Shown here: positions 1-8,736 of the stretch, piece by piece
How the letters are laid out: every line of letters begins with the position of its first letter
Position numbering within the stretch: the stretch's first letter is position 1
Assembly (NCBI GenBank): GCA_016195025.1
Contig: JACQAL010000016.1
Location: forward strand, 83,957 to 147,956
Direction of reading: 5' to 3'
From: Bacteroidota bacterium
Lineage (GTDB): Bacteria; Bacteroidota; Bacteroidia; Palsa-948
DNA: 64,000 bases
Program-made: the position numbers and the translations under genes
The notes under the pieces: model-generated
Seen by the model: the letters and a program-made list of their open reading frames with translations, nothing else
Database searches by the model: none
What the model was told of the DNA's origin: nothing

Positions 1-326
1 ATATACGGAGTGAATTTTCCTTTTACGGTTTTATAGTTGAACGGATAACACAGCACCGACCAGCCGATGTGATAATCGGTTCGCCTGGCAAGCCCGCCAA
101 TATCGGTGGTGATATAATCGGCAAACCAATCGGAATTCATCCGCGAGCCAAAGCGCAAACGAAACTGCCCGCCAGTTCCCATTCCTAAATATCCCGCATC
201 GCTGAACGCACTGATGGTGCTGCGCATTCCGAGCATAAGTTTGCCGGTTTCTTTTTTTGAAATGGAATCTTTTTGTGCAAGCGCAATTATGGGGAGCAGA
301 AAAAACAAAAGCAAAATTTTTTTCAT
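1..326 (-). CDS. Secreted outer-membrane beta-barrel-like protein, partial
   Basis: Only the N-terminal ~108 residues are in the window; the gene runs off the left edge. It starts with ATG at 326 and opens with a clear signal peptide (MKKILLLFFLLPIIALAQ). The mature part alternates aromatic and polar residues (RFGSRMNSDWFADYITTD, YHIGWSVLCYPFN), as expected of an outer-membrane beta-barrel. The family cannot be named from this fragment. The exported, barrel-like call is an inference from composition and signal peptide. Confidence 0.6.
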   Translation of the reverse strand, partial: MKKILLLFFLLPIIALAQKDSISKKETGKLMLGMRSTISAFSDAGYLGMGTGGQFRLRFGSRMNSDWFADYITTDIGGLARRTDYHIGWSVLCYPFNYKTVKGKFTPY

Positions 327-370
327 TGGATTTTAATTTGGTTGCAAAGATAAACGAATTGAAAGCGGAT

Positions 371-1318
371 TTATTTTACCTTCAATTGCCGGTCAATAAT
401 TTCCAAACCTTCTCTGAATGAATGCGGATTATATCCAAGCACTTTCTTTGCCTTATCCAAAATGAAGCCAGTTCTTGGCGGGCGTTTGGCGGGCTGATTT
501 AATTCTTCGGAAGAAACGGGGTTGATAAACGATTTGTCCAGCTTCCAGAAATCTGCAACTTCATACGCCAACTCAAGAATGCTTTTAGTTTCTATTCCCG
601 AGATGTGAAAAATTCCTTCCGCGCCTTTCATTGCGGTGAGAATACAACCCTGCGCCAAATCTTCTGAAAGAGTTGGGGAACGGAACTGGTCGGTGATTAC
701 ATTTATTTTTTTCTTCTGCTCCAGATTATTTTTCACCCACAGAATAAGATTGCTTCTGGTTCTGTCATCCACTGTTCCGAAAATAATTATTGTGCGAATG
801 ATGGACCATTTTAGTTTGCTCGCCATCACAATTTTTTCAGATTCAAGTTTTGTGAACGCATAATAATGAAGCGGGTTTGGTTTATCGGTTTCATCATATT
901 CGCTTCCTTTCATTCCGTCAAAAATAAAATCGGTAGAAAGATGTATAAAATGAGCTCCGAATTTTTCCAAAACATCTACCATATACTGACCAGCTGTTGT
1001 ATTTGCGAGCATCGCTTCTTCGCGTTTGGTTTCACAGGCATCCACGTTGGTCATTCCCGCTGTGTTGATGACAACATCGGGTTTGTATTTGGAAAATATT
1101 TTTTCTATTTCGGATTTATTTGTGATGTCGAGTTTCTCGTAGATGTAGCCGTCTTTTCTTTTCAAGCGGTTTTCTCCTCGTGCGCAGGCAATAATTTGAA
1201 CTTCGGATTTTATTTTTTTCTGAATATCATCAGGAATTCTGCAAAGCGGGTCGCCAAGCAAACCGTAAATTATTTTTTGCCCGAGCATTCCGTTTGAACC
1301 GGTGACCAAAATTTTCAT
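371..1318 (-). CDS. RmlD-like NAD(P)-dependent sugar-nucleotide reductase (SDR family)
   Basis: A 315-residue extended short-chain dehydrogenase resembling dTDP-4-dehydrorhamnose reductase (RmlD), which makes the last step of dTDP-rhamnose synthesis. The N-terminal Rossmann motif GSNGMLG is at residues 7-13. Also visible are NTAGMTNVDACE (85-96), the STDFIFDG segment (128-135) and the catalytic Tyr153/Lys157 pair. There are no other rhamnose genes nearby, so the exact substrate is open; it could equally be another sugar-nucleotide or methionine adenosyltransferase-beta-like member. The 5' side is made of short 'gcgaat/acgaat' words that recur near other start codons in the window. Confidence 0.8.
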   Translation of the reverse strand: MKILVTGSNGMLGQKIIYGLLGDPLCRIPDDIQKKIKSEVQIIACARGENRLKRKDGYIYEKLDITNKSEIEKIFSKYKPDVVINTAGMTNVDACETKREEAMLANTTAGQYMVDVLEKFGAHFIHLSTDFIFDGMKGSEYDETDKPNPLHYYAFTKLESEKIVMASKLKWSIIRTIIIFGTVDDRTRSNLILWVKNNLEQKKKINVITDQFRSPTLSEDLAQGCILTAMKGAEGIFHISGIETKSILELAYEVADFWKLDKSFINPVSSEELNQPAKRPPRTGFILDKAKKVLGYNPHSFREGLEIIDRQLKVK

Positions 1319-1384
1319 TGTGCGAATAGCGAATTGACTGCGAATCTACGAATAGAAATTCAAAGGAATGGCAGCGGGATTTTG

Positions 1385-2392
1385 TTAAACAAAAATTTCT
1401 TTCAGCTTGGAAATTTGTTCTGAAGTGCCGAGCACAAAAAGTTTTGCGTGGGGAATTAATTTTGTTTCGGGAGAAGGATTGATGACAAATTCTCCCTGCG
1501 CAGTTTTAAATCCGATAATGTTTGCTCCGCTGCGACTGCGAACGTCCAGTTCACTGATGGTTTTATTTTTGAAACTCTCCGGGAGTTTTTCAAAAGTTAT
1601 TTCTTCCAGATTAATATCAACGCCAACTCCCGTAACGTAATCAATAAACTCCACCACATCGGGCTTCATCACGAGCGATGCCATGTGTGCGCCACCCACC
1701 ATATCGGGCATAATCACGTGATTTGCTCCGGCAGTTTTTAATTTCTTGTCGGAATTTTCACCCGAAGCGCGTGAAATAATATTCAGTTTCGGATTCAGCG
1801 CGCGCGCGGAAAGTACAATGAATAAATTATCCGCATCAACGGGAAGCGAAGTGATGAGCGCACTCGCACGCTGAATTCCCGCCTGTAAAAGAATTTCATC
1901 CTGCGTTGCATCTCCTTTCAAAACCAGGTGCGGATATTTTTCCTGCATTGACTGAATGGGTTCATCTTTTTGTTCAATCACCACAAAAAGTTTTCCGTGT
2001 TCGCGCAGCACGCGCGATGCCTGCTTGCCGTTGCGCCCGTAACCGCAAATGATAACGTGATTCTCTAATTGTTCCAACTGGTTTGCCAATCGTTTCGATT
2101 TAAAATATTCGCGGAACTCTCCATCGGCAATATAGCGCGTGATGGATGTAATCGCGTAAGCAAAAGTACCAAAACTCGTGATGATGAGAAAGGCGGTGAA
2201 CAATCTTCCGGCATCGGACAGCGGATGAACTTCGGTAAAGCCCACTGTTGCCACCGTGATGATGGTCATATAAAATGCTTCGATGAAGGTGAAATGCTCT
2301 ATGAGAATGAAGCCGATGATTCCGATAATAAGAATGACAAATAAAATTGCAAGCGGAATATAAAGGCGGGAGAATTGGCGGAAGTGATTCAT
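1385..2392 (-). CDS. Potassium channel with RCK (TrkA-N/TrkA-C) regulatory domain
   Basis: A 335-residue two-helix ion channel. TM1 is at about residues 12-32, followed by a pore loop and TM2 (about 64-85). A cytoplasmic NAD-binding TrkA-N domain (IICGYGRNGKQ, near 114-124) and a C-terminal TrkA-C domain (SELDVRSRSGANIIGF onward) follow. The selectivity filter reads TVGFTE (49-54) rather than the canonical TVGYGD, so strict K+ selectivity is not certain. Likely role: inner-membrane cation flux gated by nucleotides. A 97-bp imperfect palindrome lies directly upstream of the start codon. Confidence 0.85.
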   Translation of the reverse strand: MNHFRQFSRLYIPLAILFVILIIGIIGFILIEHFTFIEAFYMTIITVATVGFTEVHPLSDAGRLFTAFLIITSFGTFAYAITSITRYIADGEFREYFKSKRLANQLEQLENHVIICGYGRNGKQASRVLREHGKLFVVIEQKDEPIQSMQEKYPHLVLKGDATQDEILLQAGIQRASALITSLPVDADNLFIVLSARALNPKLNIISRASGENSDKKLKTAGANHVIMPDMVGGAHMASLVMKPDVVEFIDYVTGVGVDINLEEITFEKLPESFKNKTISELDVRSRSGANIIGFKTAQGEFVINPSPETKLIPHAKLFVLGTSEQISKLKEIFV

Positions 2393-2395
2393 TCA

Positions 2396-2492
2396 ATCTA
2401 CTAATTTACTAATGGGCACTAATGTACGAATGAAAACCAAAATCCATTGGCTGTTAATTAGTAGATTAGTAGTGATTGGTAAATTAGTAGAT
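2396..2492. repeat. Long AT-rich imperfect palindrome abutting a start codon
   Basis: The terminal 18 bases (ATCTACTAATTTACTAAT) match the reverse complement of the other end at 17 of 18 positions. The interior repeats the word ACTAAT. It begins 4 bp upstream of the channel gene's ATG. Related copies lie at 52751-52830, 54401-54481 and 62984-63017, each just 5' of a minus-strand gene. Confidence 0.75.
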
Positions 2493-2495
2493 ACT

Positions 2496-2726
2496 CTAAA
2501 AATCCCAAACGCTTGGGCGCTTGTGTTTTTTCGGCTTGAAATATTCTTTGTTCTCGAGAAGAAATGCCATCACAAAATAAACGATGATGGGCGAGCCGAA
2601 GGTGAAGAAAGAAATATAAACAAAGTAAAGCCGGACTTTGGTGGTTTTAATTCCCATTTTCTCCCCGAGCCAGGTGCACACACCGAAGAGAGGCGTTTCA
2701 ATAAATTTCCGGAAGCGGTTGAGCAT
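2496..2726 (-). CDS. PspC domain membrane protein
   Basis: 76 residues matching the PspC family (phage-shock-protein C, small inner-membrane stress proteins). It has an N-terminal amphipathic FRKFIETPLFGVCTWLGEKMG segment, followed by one long hydrophobic helix (VRLYFVYISFFTFGSPIIVYFVMAFLL, about 31-57) and a basic tail. It is the only gene in its stretch. It has a TAGATTTG -7 box only 4 nt before the ATG, which suggests a leaderless transcript. Confidence 0.8.
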   Translation of the reverse strand: MLNRFRKFIETPLFGVCTWLGEKMGIKTTKVRLYFVYISFFTFGSPIIVYFVMAFLLENKEYFKPKKHKRPSVWDF

Positions 2727-2730
2727 AGCA

Positions 2731-2738
2731 CAAATCTA
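2731..2738 (-). promoter_or_regulatory. -7 promoter box (TAGATTTG) for the PspC gene
   Basis: On the minus strand TAGATTTG fits the Bacteroidota -7 consensus TAnnTTTG and sits 4 nt upstream of ATG 2726. No convincing TTG -33 element was found. Inferred leaderless start. Confidence 0.45.
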
Positions 2739-2775
2739 CGAAAAACGAATTGATACGAAAATGCGAAAGTGAGAA

Positions 2776-4044
2776 TTATTTCAGCAGCGCATTTCCAATT
2801 CCGCAACTCAAGCATTTCTTGTTTGAACAATATTCGTTTTTAAGCTGCAGCAATGCTTGTGTTTCATAGGAAGATTTTGCAGGCAGCCCGATTGATTTCC
2901 ATTTTGAAATGATGGAATTATTTTCCGCATCTAATTTTTCAAGAAAGATTAATGCATTGTCACAGTATTTCTCTTCACCTTTTTCTTTGCCGTATATAAA
3001 CAGGAAGGGAACAATAGTATTTATGATAATTGTGTTAATGGAATCTTTTCCTATTTTTTTTATTCGCTTTGAAGAAAATTTATCAAACTGATAATGTGTT
3101 TGCCAGTATTCGCTGGTTTCGGTTTCAAGCAGAATGATGATTTGTTTTACTGAGCCCGCTTCCAGAATTTTTGAAAAGAGATGCGAAGATTTATAAATAA
3201 GATTTGCAAATTGTGAAATGCGAATGGTTGGAAAATTTGGCGGATGCAATCGCATAAATTTCCAGAGGGAAGAATCAATGGGTTTGAGTTTGAATTTACT
3301 TTTCAGGAATTTAAATTCTTTTTTGAGTTCATTGGGATAATCATCTTTGAAATCTTTTTCTAACATTCCTGCTGTTCCGAAAAGCAAAGATTCAATCTGC
3401 AATAAGTTGTTCTTGTGTTTTGAGAGAACGGAAACAGGCAATTGTTTCGACAGCAATTCAAATGGATCTGAATTTATTTTCTGTCCGAAGTTGCGGGCGA
3501 GCATCTGATAAAAAGTTTCTTCCCAGTTATTTTTATTCTGCTTCAGCGAATCGGTAATAATTTTTGATTTTCGTTCGAGACGTTCAACCAATAATCTGTC
3601 GAGCCAATTATTCAGCGTGAATTTATCTACAGAAGCAATTTGCTTTTCACAGGGAATCCAGTCCTTGCTCGATTTGAATTGCAGATATTTTCCGTAAATA
3701 TTTTGAGGGATTTTATTTTTCAATTCCAACGTTGGAATTAATTCTCCATTTCTCCTATGAAGTTTTTCATCTGCTTCATGCACCACGTGAAGAATAATAT
3801 TGTCGTATGCTTTATCGGTGGTGTGTTTGTGTTTATGCCAGTCGGAAGCGCTGGTGTGAATCTCCACGTTGCCCGCCCATTCAGTTCCGGCAATTTTAAT
3901 TCTCGCGTTAAAAAAATCAGGACCTGAATCTGAATTATGCTCACCAACCTTCAGGATTTTAATTTCTTCTCCCGAAGTGGTTTGTAAATCTTTATTATCA
4001 AACAAACGGAACTTCCAGATATGCCAGAGGAATTCTTCGGTCAT
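2776..4044 (-). CDS. DUF2851 family protein
   Basis: 422 residues from ATG 4044 (MTEEFLWHIW), chosen over the in-frame ATG at 4083 because the family typically begins with this motif. The diagnostic block (GEHNSDSGPDFFNARI, then WAGNVEIHTSASDWHKHKH, then NIILHVVHE) is close to the N terminus. The C terminus carries four cysteines (CSNKKCLSCGIGN), a possible metal site. The family is conserved in Bacteroidota and has no established function; the His/Asp-rich N-terminal block looks nuclease-like, but that is inference. The stop lies 49 bp downstream of the PspC start region. Confidence 0.85.
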   Translation of the reverse strand: MTEEFLWHIWKFRLFDNKDLQTTSGEEIKILKVGEHNSDSGPDFFNARIKIAGTEWAGNVEIHTSASDWHKHKHTTDKAYDNIILHVVHEADEKLHRRNGELIPTLELKNKIPQNIYGKYLQFKSSKDWIPCEKQIASVDKFTLNNWLDRLLVERLERKSKIITDSLKQNKNNWEETFYQMLARNFGQKINSDPFELLSKQLPVSVLSKHKNNLLQIESLLFGTAGMLEKDFKDDYPNELKKEFKFLKSKFKLKPIDSSLWKFMRLHPPNFPTIRISQFANLIYKSSHLFSKILEAGSVKQIIILLETETSEYWQTHYQFDKFSSKRIKKIGKDSINTIIINTIVPFLFIYGKEKGEEKYCDNALIFLEKLDAENNSIISKWKSIGLPAKSSYETQALLQLKNEYCSNKKCLSCGIGNALLK

Positions 4045-4086
4045 GGTACGGATAACTAATGAATACGAATTTACGAAAAGCAAATA

Positions 4087-4881
4087 CTATAATAAGGAAG
4101 ACATCTCCTTCTGCGTCTTCATTGCTTCTTCTCTTGCTTTGGTTGCAAAATTTTCTTTGTCGCTCGCGTAAATAATATTTCGGGAAGAGTTTACGAGAAG
4201 TCCGCATTGCTTGTTCATTCCGAATGTGGCAACCTCTTGTAAACTTCCGCCCTGCGCGCCAACACCCGGCACCAATAAAAAATGTTCGGGGACAATTTTT
4301 CTTACATCAGCCAGCATTTCCGCTCGCGTTGCGCCAACTACATACATCATGTTATGGGCATTTCCCCATTGTTGAGATTTTTTCAGAACGGTTTTGTATA
4401 AATTATTTTCAGTTTGAAAATCATTCGCTCCTTTATTAGAAGTAAGCGCAAGCAAAATCACCCACTTGCCTTCGTACTGCAAGAACGGAGTTACGGAATC
4501 TTCGCCCATATATGGAGCAACGGTGATAGAATCAAAATCCATAGAACCGAAAAATGCCTGCGCGTACATAGAGGAAGTATTGCCGATGTCACCGCGCTTG
4601 GCATCTGCAATCGTAAAAATATCTTTGAAGTTTTTTAAATAGTCAGCAGTTTTTTCCAGTGATTCCCATCCTGCGCTTCCGATAGATTCATAGAAGGCAA
4701 TATTCGGTTTGTATGCCACGCATAAATCGTGAGTAGCGTCAATGATTTGTTTGTTGAATTCAAAAATCGGGTCGGAAGATTTGTGAAGGTGCTTGGGAAT
4801 TTTTTTCAGGTCGGTATCGAGCCCGATGCAGAGGAAAGATTTTTTGCTTTTTATGTTTTCGTAAAGTTGTTCTCGCGTCAC
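4087..4881 (-). CDS. pyrF: Orotidine 5'-phosphate decarboxylase
   Basis: 264 residues. It catalyses the last step of UMP synthesis, decarboxylating OMP. The catalytic signature [10 protein letters not shown] is present, with Asp93, Lys95 and Asp98 forming the Asp-Lys-Asp network. The product-phosphate region reads [11 protein letters not shown] near residue 203. Length and motif match the bacterial type-2 family (about 270 aa). It is followed on the same strand by DUF2851 with a short gap; no other pyrimidine gene is visible. Confidence 0.93.
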   Translation of the reverse strand: MTREQLYENIKSKKSFLCIGLDTDLKKIPKHLHKSSDPIFEFNKQIIDATHDLCVAYKPNIAFYESIGSAGWESLEKTADYLKNFKDIFTIADAKRGDIGNTSSMYAQAFFGSMDFDSITVAPYMGEDSVTPFLQYEGKWVILLALTSNKGANDFQTENNLYKTVLKKSQQWGNAHNMMYVVGATRAEMLADVRKIVPEHFLLVPGVGAQGGSLQEVATFGMNKQCGLLVNSSRNIIYASDKENFATKAREEAMKTQKEMSSLL

Positions 4882-4911
4882 TTTTTATCTGGCTCTCTAT
4901 TATAGTAAAAC

Positions 4912-6504
4912 TTACCGCGGCAAAACCATAATCTTTCCGCTCGTGGAGGAGTTACCCGCCTTCACGGTATAGAAATAAACTCCTGCCGGAACTTTTGCGC
5001 CCGAAGAATTTCTTCCATCCCAGTTTAGGGTATATGCGCCTGCGGAATTAAATCCGGCAGAAAGATTTTTCACTTCGCTTCCGAAAACAGAATACACCGA
5101 AATGGAAGTTTCGGCCGGGTAGTTAAGTTCATAGCCAATCTTCACAAAATCATTGAACGGATTCGGGTAAGCGAAGACGGAACTGAGCGAAGCCAAAATA
5201 TTATTCACCGAACCCGGAGGATTCAAAAGCGAATCATTCGTGAACAAACTTCCTATGTCAATATTCTCATCGCCCGTTTGATAAATCAAATACTGGAAGG
5301 AATCGAAAAGCATTTCATCGGTAGTGCTTGTGCCCGCCACAACATTTTGCGGAGGGTTGTTCGGATTGTTCGGGTTTGCCGTAGTATTATCATACATGTG
5401 GCTGGAATGAATCGTATACCCTACAGGAAGTTTCACCAGGTTCTTGAAGGTGTAAAATCCCTGCCAGTTGAAATCCCAGTTGTTGATTCGAATCAGTGGA
5501 ATGGTGTTGGTTCCGTTATCGGCATAATTCAGCATGGTTTTGCAAATGAGATGCGAGTGGGGAAAAGTTGCGTAAACAGAAAGCGGAACCGTCAAGCCAC
5601 CACTGTTAGGATATTTTGCCGTATAAGACGGAGTGGTGTTGGCAAGAATAAACATGCTCCAGTTCTGCAGCAGAGTGGAAACATACATGGTGCGGATTCC
5701 GGTTGCGCTCAGCGGATAAAAGTACAAGCGGATTTGCGTGCTGTCTTGTTTTCCTCCGGAACCGGCAGGATAATGAATCTGCATTATTATTTTTGAACCG
5801 GCTTTTAATTTTATTCCTGCCTTTAATGGCGCTTGCCCGGGAAAAATGGTGGGGAAACTTCCGGGCGCATACACTCCCAAATCAAATTGCCCCGGCTCGG
5901 TGAAACATCCTCCGCTGAGGTCGCTGTTTACAGTTCCGGTAGTGTCCACTTTGATTACCACGTGATGAACAATGGGCGCGTTTCCCGGAATCACTTCGAA
6001 AGCGCGAATGATTCTGTCCTGCGCTAATCCGGTGGGAAGCGCAAAACAATTATACGCATCGGTGGAACCGGTGGCATTGCTGGTGAACGTGGGAATTTTC
6101 AGAATCAAATCGGGAGTGCCGTTCAATTTATATTTTGTATACGTGGGCGCAGGCGGGGCTTTGGTGGTGTCACCTTGCGAACATCCCTGGTTTATCCAGT
6201 TAATGATGGTGCTTTTTTCTGTACTCGTGATAATCCGCTCATGAAGAAAGCGCGTGTAATTTGTATCGGGCGACCAGGGCGGCATTTTTCCGCTGTTCAA
6301 ATCGGCTTTAATCTGCGGGCACCAGGGAGAAGTTTCACTCCAGTTCATCATGGAAAAAGGCGCTCCGCCATTCTGGTGATGGCACGAGGTGCAGCGGCTG
6401 TAAAAAATTCCCGCCACGTCTTTGTATTCCAGAGTTTGCGCGAACCCTTCGACTCCGCCCAGGGTGACAACTGCGATGAAAACAAAAGAGAAAAGTTTTT
6501 TCAT
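4912..6504 (-). CDS. Secreted c-type cytochrome/copper-monooxygenase-like protein with T9SS sorting domain
   Basis: 530 residues from ATG 6504 (MKKLFSF). Order of parts: a signal peptide (1-23) whose VVTLGGVEG core is repeat-derived; a heme c site C38-T-S-C41-H42; a region resembling copper type II ascorbate-dependent monooxygenases, with a His-His pair (IVHHVVIKVDTTG), QIHYPAG and FPHSHLIC as candidate copper ligands; and a Por/T9SS C-terminal domain (YPNPFNDFVKIGYELN to the end). Likely exported to the cell surface as a redox enzyme; substrate unknown. The gene at 6576-8180 is a tandem paralogue. The in-frame ATG at 6525 is less likely because it would precede the signal peptide. Confidence 0.8.
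   Translation of the reverse strand: MKKLFSFVFIAVVTLGGVEGFAQTLEYKDVAGIFYSRCTSCHHQNGGAPFSMMNWSETSPWCPQIKADLNSGKMPPWSPDTNYTRFLHERIITSTEKSTIINWINQGCSQGDTTKAPPAPTYTKYKLNGTPDLILKIPTFTSNATGSTDAYNCFALPTGLAQDRIIRAFEVIPGNAPIVHHVVIKVDTTGTVNSDLSGGCFTEPGQFDLGVYAPGSFPTIFPGQAPLKAGIKLKAGSKIIMQIHYPAGSGGKQDSTQIRLYFYPLSATGIRTMYVSTLLQNWSMFILANTTPSYTAKYPNSGGLTVPLSVYATFPHSHLICKTMLNYADNGTNTIPLIRINNWDFNWQGFYTFKNLVKLPVGYTIHSSHMYDNTTANPNNPNNPPQNVVAGTSTTDEMLFDSFQYLIYQTGDENIDIGSLFTNDSLLNPPGSVNNILASLSSVFAYPNPFNDFVKIGYELNYPAETSISVYSVFGSEVKNLSAGFNSAGAYTLNWDGRNSSGAKVPAGVYFYTVKAGNSSTSGKIMVLPR
6445..6469 (-). repeat. Interspersed GAGTCGAAG repeat forming part of a signal peptide
   Basis: On the minus strand it reads GTCACCCTGGGCGGAG then TCGAAGGG. 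It encodes the VTLGGVEG part of the preceding protein's signal peptide. Close copies are at 8121-8144 and, in the other orientation, 10941-10969. Confidence 0.7.
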
Positions 6505-6520
6505 AGTGATATATTTAAAA

Positions 6521-6575
6521 CTCACCCCGACTTCGTCACCCCTCTCTTTATAAAAGAGAGGGGTTGAGGGGAGAG
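6521..6575. repeat. Interspersed palindromic element between tandem paralogues
   Basis: A 55-bp element beginning CTCACCCCGACTTCGTCACC and containing the hairpin CCCCTCTCTT/AAGAGAGGGG with a short TATA-like loop. A near-identical copy is at 58688-58740. It fills the gap between the two paralogues and could act as a terminator for the upstream gene, but its presence elsewhere says it is a dispersed repeat. Confidence 0.75.
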
Positions 6576-8180
6576 TTATCTCGGCATTAAAACAATTTTT
6601 CCGCTGTTCTCCGATTTCCCCGCACGGATAACGTAAAAATAAATTCCATCGGGAACTTTTACTCCTTCATCGTTCGTTCCGTTCCATTCCACATCATTGG
6701 CGCCTGCTTTCACATCTTTGCTAAGAAGAGTTTTTACTTTGCTTCCGAAAATAGTATAAACTTCCACCGTAACTCTGGAAGAGTTTCTCAACTGGTAGCC
6801 GATATGAATTTTATCGGCAAACGGATTCGGGTAAGCAAACGAAGTAAGGCCGGAAGCAAAATAAAATTCATTCACAGAGGTGGGAGGAGGATTCAGCAAG
6901 GAATCATTCGCCAGCAATCCGCCTATGTCAATATTTTCATCGCCATTCTGGTAATACATCCACATGAATGCATCAAACAACATTTCATCTTTTGTGGTTT
7001 GCCCGGCAGTAACCAATTGCGGAGGGCTATTCGGATTGTTAGGGTTTGCCGTAGTGTTATCGTAAACGTGAGACGAACGCAACGTATATCCCACAGGAAC
7101 TTTTACCAAATACTTATAAGTATAATATCCCTGCCATTTGAAATCCCATTTGTTTTCGCGAATGAGCGGAATTGTATTTGTTCCGTTGTCGGCATAATTC
7201 ACCAAACTGGTGCACACTTCGTGGCAATGCGGAAAAGCAGAATACAACGAAAGCGCAGCCGTCAAGCCACCGCTCGAAGGATATTTTGCAGTGAATGTCT
7301 GCGTGGTGTTGGCAGGAATAAACAGCGACCAGTTCTGCAAAAATACCGTGCTGTAAGTTTCGCGGATGCCGGTGGTGCTAGTGGGATAAAAGTATAAACG
7401 TATTTGCGTGCTGTCTTGTTTTCCTCCGCTGCCCACCGGGTAATGAATTTGCAGCACAAGTTTAGAGCCCGCCTTTATGCGCATTCCCATTTTCAGCGGA
7501 GCAACTCCGGGAAAAACAGTGGGTCCTGCACCGGGAGCATATCCTCCTATTCCAAATTGTCCCGGCTGATTATAGCAAGTGCCGGAAGTGTTATCGGTAA
7601 CCGTTCCGGTTGTATCCACCGAAACCACCACGTGGTGCACAATGGCCGGGTTTCCCGGAATAATTTCAAACGCGCGCAAATACCTGTCTTGCGTCAAACC
7701 GGTGGCAAGCGCAAAACAATCATACGCATCGGCAGAACTGGCATTGCTGGTGAAGGTGGGAATCTTCAGTATCAAACTCGGAGTTCCGTAAAGTTGGATT
7801 TTTGTATACACAGGCGCAGCAGGCGCTTTGGTAGTATCTCCTCCCTGGCATCCATCGGTTATCCATTGAAGAATGGTTGCCTTTTCAGAAGTGGTGATAA
7901 TGCGCTCGTGAAGAAAGCGCGTGTACGTTGTGTCGGGCGGCCACACCGGCATTTTGCCGCTGTTCAAATCGGCTTTAATCTGCGGGCACCAAGGAGAGGT
8001 CTCCGAATAATCCATCATGGAGAAAGGCGCGCCTCCACCATTGTGGTGGCACACGGTGCAGCGGTTGTAAAAAATTCCGGCAACGTCTTTATAAACTAAT
8101 TGTGCGCTGGCAGTGAAAGTCCCTTCGACTCCGCTCAGGGTGACAACTGCGATGAATAAGAGGGGGTAAAGTTTTTTCAT
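6576..8180 (-). CDS. Tandem paralogue: secreted c-type cytochrome/copper-monooxygenase-like T9SS protein
   Basis: 534 residues with the same architecture as the gene at 4912-6504: a signal peptide (VVTLSGVEG element within it), a CxxCH heme site (RCTVCHHNGGG, near residue 42), a His-His pair in IVHHVVVSVDTTG, QIHYPVG, and FPHCHEVC (HxH with Cys in place of Ser), then a T9SS C-terminal domain (YPNPFADKIHIGYQL). The downstream paralogue has SSHMYDN where this one has SSHVYDN, so a possible copper-ligand Met differs. It is transcribed from a good Bacteroidota promoter at 8221-8250, and the pair may be co-transcribed. The copper role is inference from motif spacing. Confidence 0.8.
   Translation of the reverse strand: MKKLYPLLFIAVVTLSGVEGTFTASAQLVYKDVAGIFYNRCTVCHHNGGGAPFSMMDYSETSPWCPQIKADLNSGKMPVWPPDTTYTRFLHERIITTSEKATILQWITDGCQGGDTTKAPAAPVYTKIQLYGTPSLILKIPTFTSNASSADAYDCFALATGLTQDRYLRAFEIIPGNPAIVHHVVVSVDTTGTVTDNTSGTCYNQPGQFGIGGYAPGAGPTVFPGVAPLKMGMRIKAGSKLVLQIHYPVGSGGKQDSTQIRLYFYPTSTTGIRETYSTVFLQNWSLFIPANTTQTFTAKYPSSGGLTAALSLYSAFPHCHEVCTSLVNYADNGTNTIPLIRENKWDFKWQGYYTYKYLVKVPVGYTLRSSHVYDNTTANPNNPNSPPQLVTAGQTTKDEMLFDAFMWMYYQNGDENIDIGGLLANDSLLNPPPTSVNEFYFASGLTSFAYPNPFADKIHIGYQLRNSSRVTVEVYTIFGSKVKTLLSKDVKAGANDVEWNGTNDEGVKVPDGIYFYVIRAGKSENSGKIVLMPR
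8121..8144 (-). repeat. Interspersed GAGTCGAAG repeat in a signal peptide (second copy)
   Basis: Minus strand GTCACCCTGAGCGGAG then TCGAAGGG, coding VTLSGVEG in the signal peptide. In another minus-strand frame it reads CHPERSRR, a string often seen as a spurious peptide in annotations. Confidence 0.7.
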
Positions 8181-8220
8181 GAAATAAATTTAGGTTGTGG
8201 TAAGACGAATTTAATGCGTT

Positions 8221-8250
8221 CAAAGTTACAAAAATATTATTCAGAAACAA
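8221..8250 (-). promoter_or_regulatory. Promoter for the 6576-8180 gene
   Basis: Minus strand: TTG, then a 19-nt spacer, then TAACTTTG, fitting the Bacteroidota TTG-N19-TAnnTTTG arrangement. It lies about 40 nt upstream of ATG 8180. Confidence 0.6.
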
Positions 8251-8316
8251 TTTCGTTTTTTCCCCAAAAATTATGTCTCTATCGAAGTTCATTTTTATAT
8301 TCGCAGCGGAAATTTT

Positions 8317-8736
8317 ATGCCCGCTATTTTAATTCGTTCCGCTGCCGAAAAAGAGTTGCCTGTGATTGAGCGGCTTGCCAGAAGTTTTGATTTGGATTGG
8401 GAAAACGTTTCGTGGAAACAATTTCTGGTTGCGATGAAAGGCAACCGCATTATTGGCTTTGGCAGGTTGCGCTCGTATGAAAAATTTTCGGAAGTGGCAA
8501 CCGTGGGAGTTATTCCGGAGGAAAGGAACAAAGGCATAGGAAGTTCCATTGTGAAAGAACTTCTTCGTCTTGAACCAAAAGAAATTTTCGTAACGTGCGT
8601 GATTCCGCATTTCTTCGAACGGCTGGGTTTTACACCGGTGAAACAATATCCGCCCGTGCTTCAAAAAAAAGTTGACTTTTGCAAATGCTATAATTTTTCG
8701 GAAGAAGAAATTTTTGTTATGCGAAAGATAAAATAA
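8317..8736 (+). CDS. GNAT family N-acetyltransferase
   Basis: 139 residues. It transfers an acetyl group from acetyl-CoA to an unknown amine. The pyrophosphate-binding loop VIPEERNKGIGSSIV (about residues 65-79) is the GNAT motif A (R/QxxGxG/A). The C-terminal part has an unusual Cys pair (FCKCYNF). The stop overlaps the start of the next gene (TAATG), so the two are probably translated from one message. Confidence 0.85.
   Translation: MPAILIRSAAEKELPVIERLARSFDLDWENVSWKQFLVAMKGNRIIGFGRLRSYEKFSEVATVGVIPEERNKGIGSSIVKELLRLEPKEIFVTCVIPHFFERLGFTPVKQYPPVLQKKVDFCKCYNFSEEEIFVMRKIK

Noticed and set aside
7404..8099. 231-residue plus-strand ORF opposite the T9SS gene
   Set aside because: Antisense shadow: basic, low-complexity translation; the minus-strand gene has heme motif, promoter and sorting domain.
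8089..8292. Minus-strand ORF containing CHPERSRR
   Set aside because: It is another reading frame of the GAGTCGAAG repeat over the signal-peptide region of the T9SS gene, a frequent false peptide.
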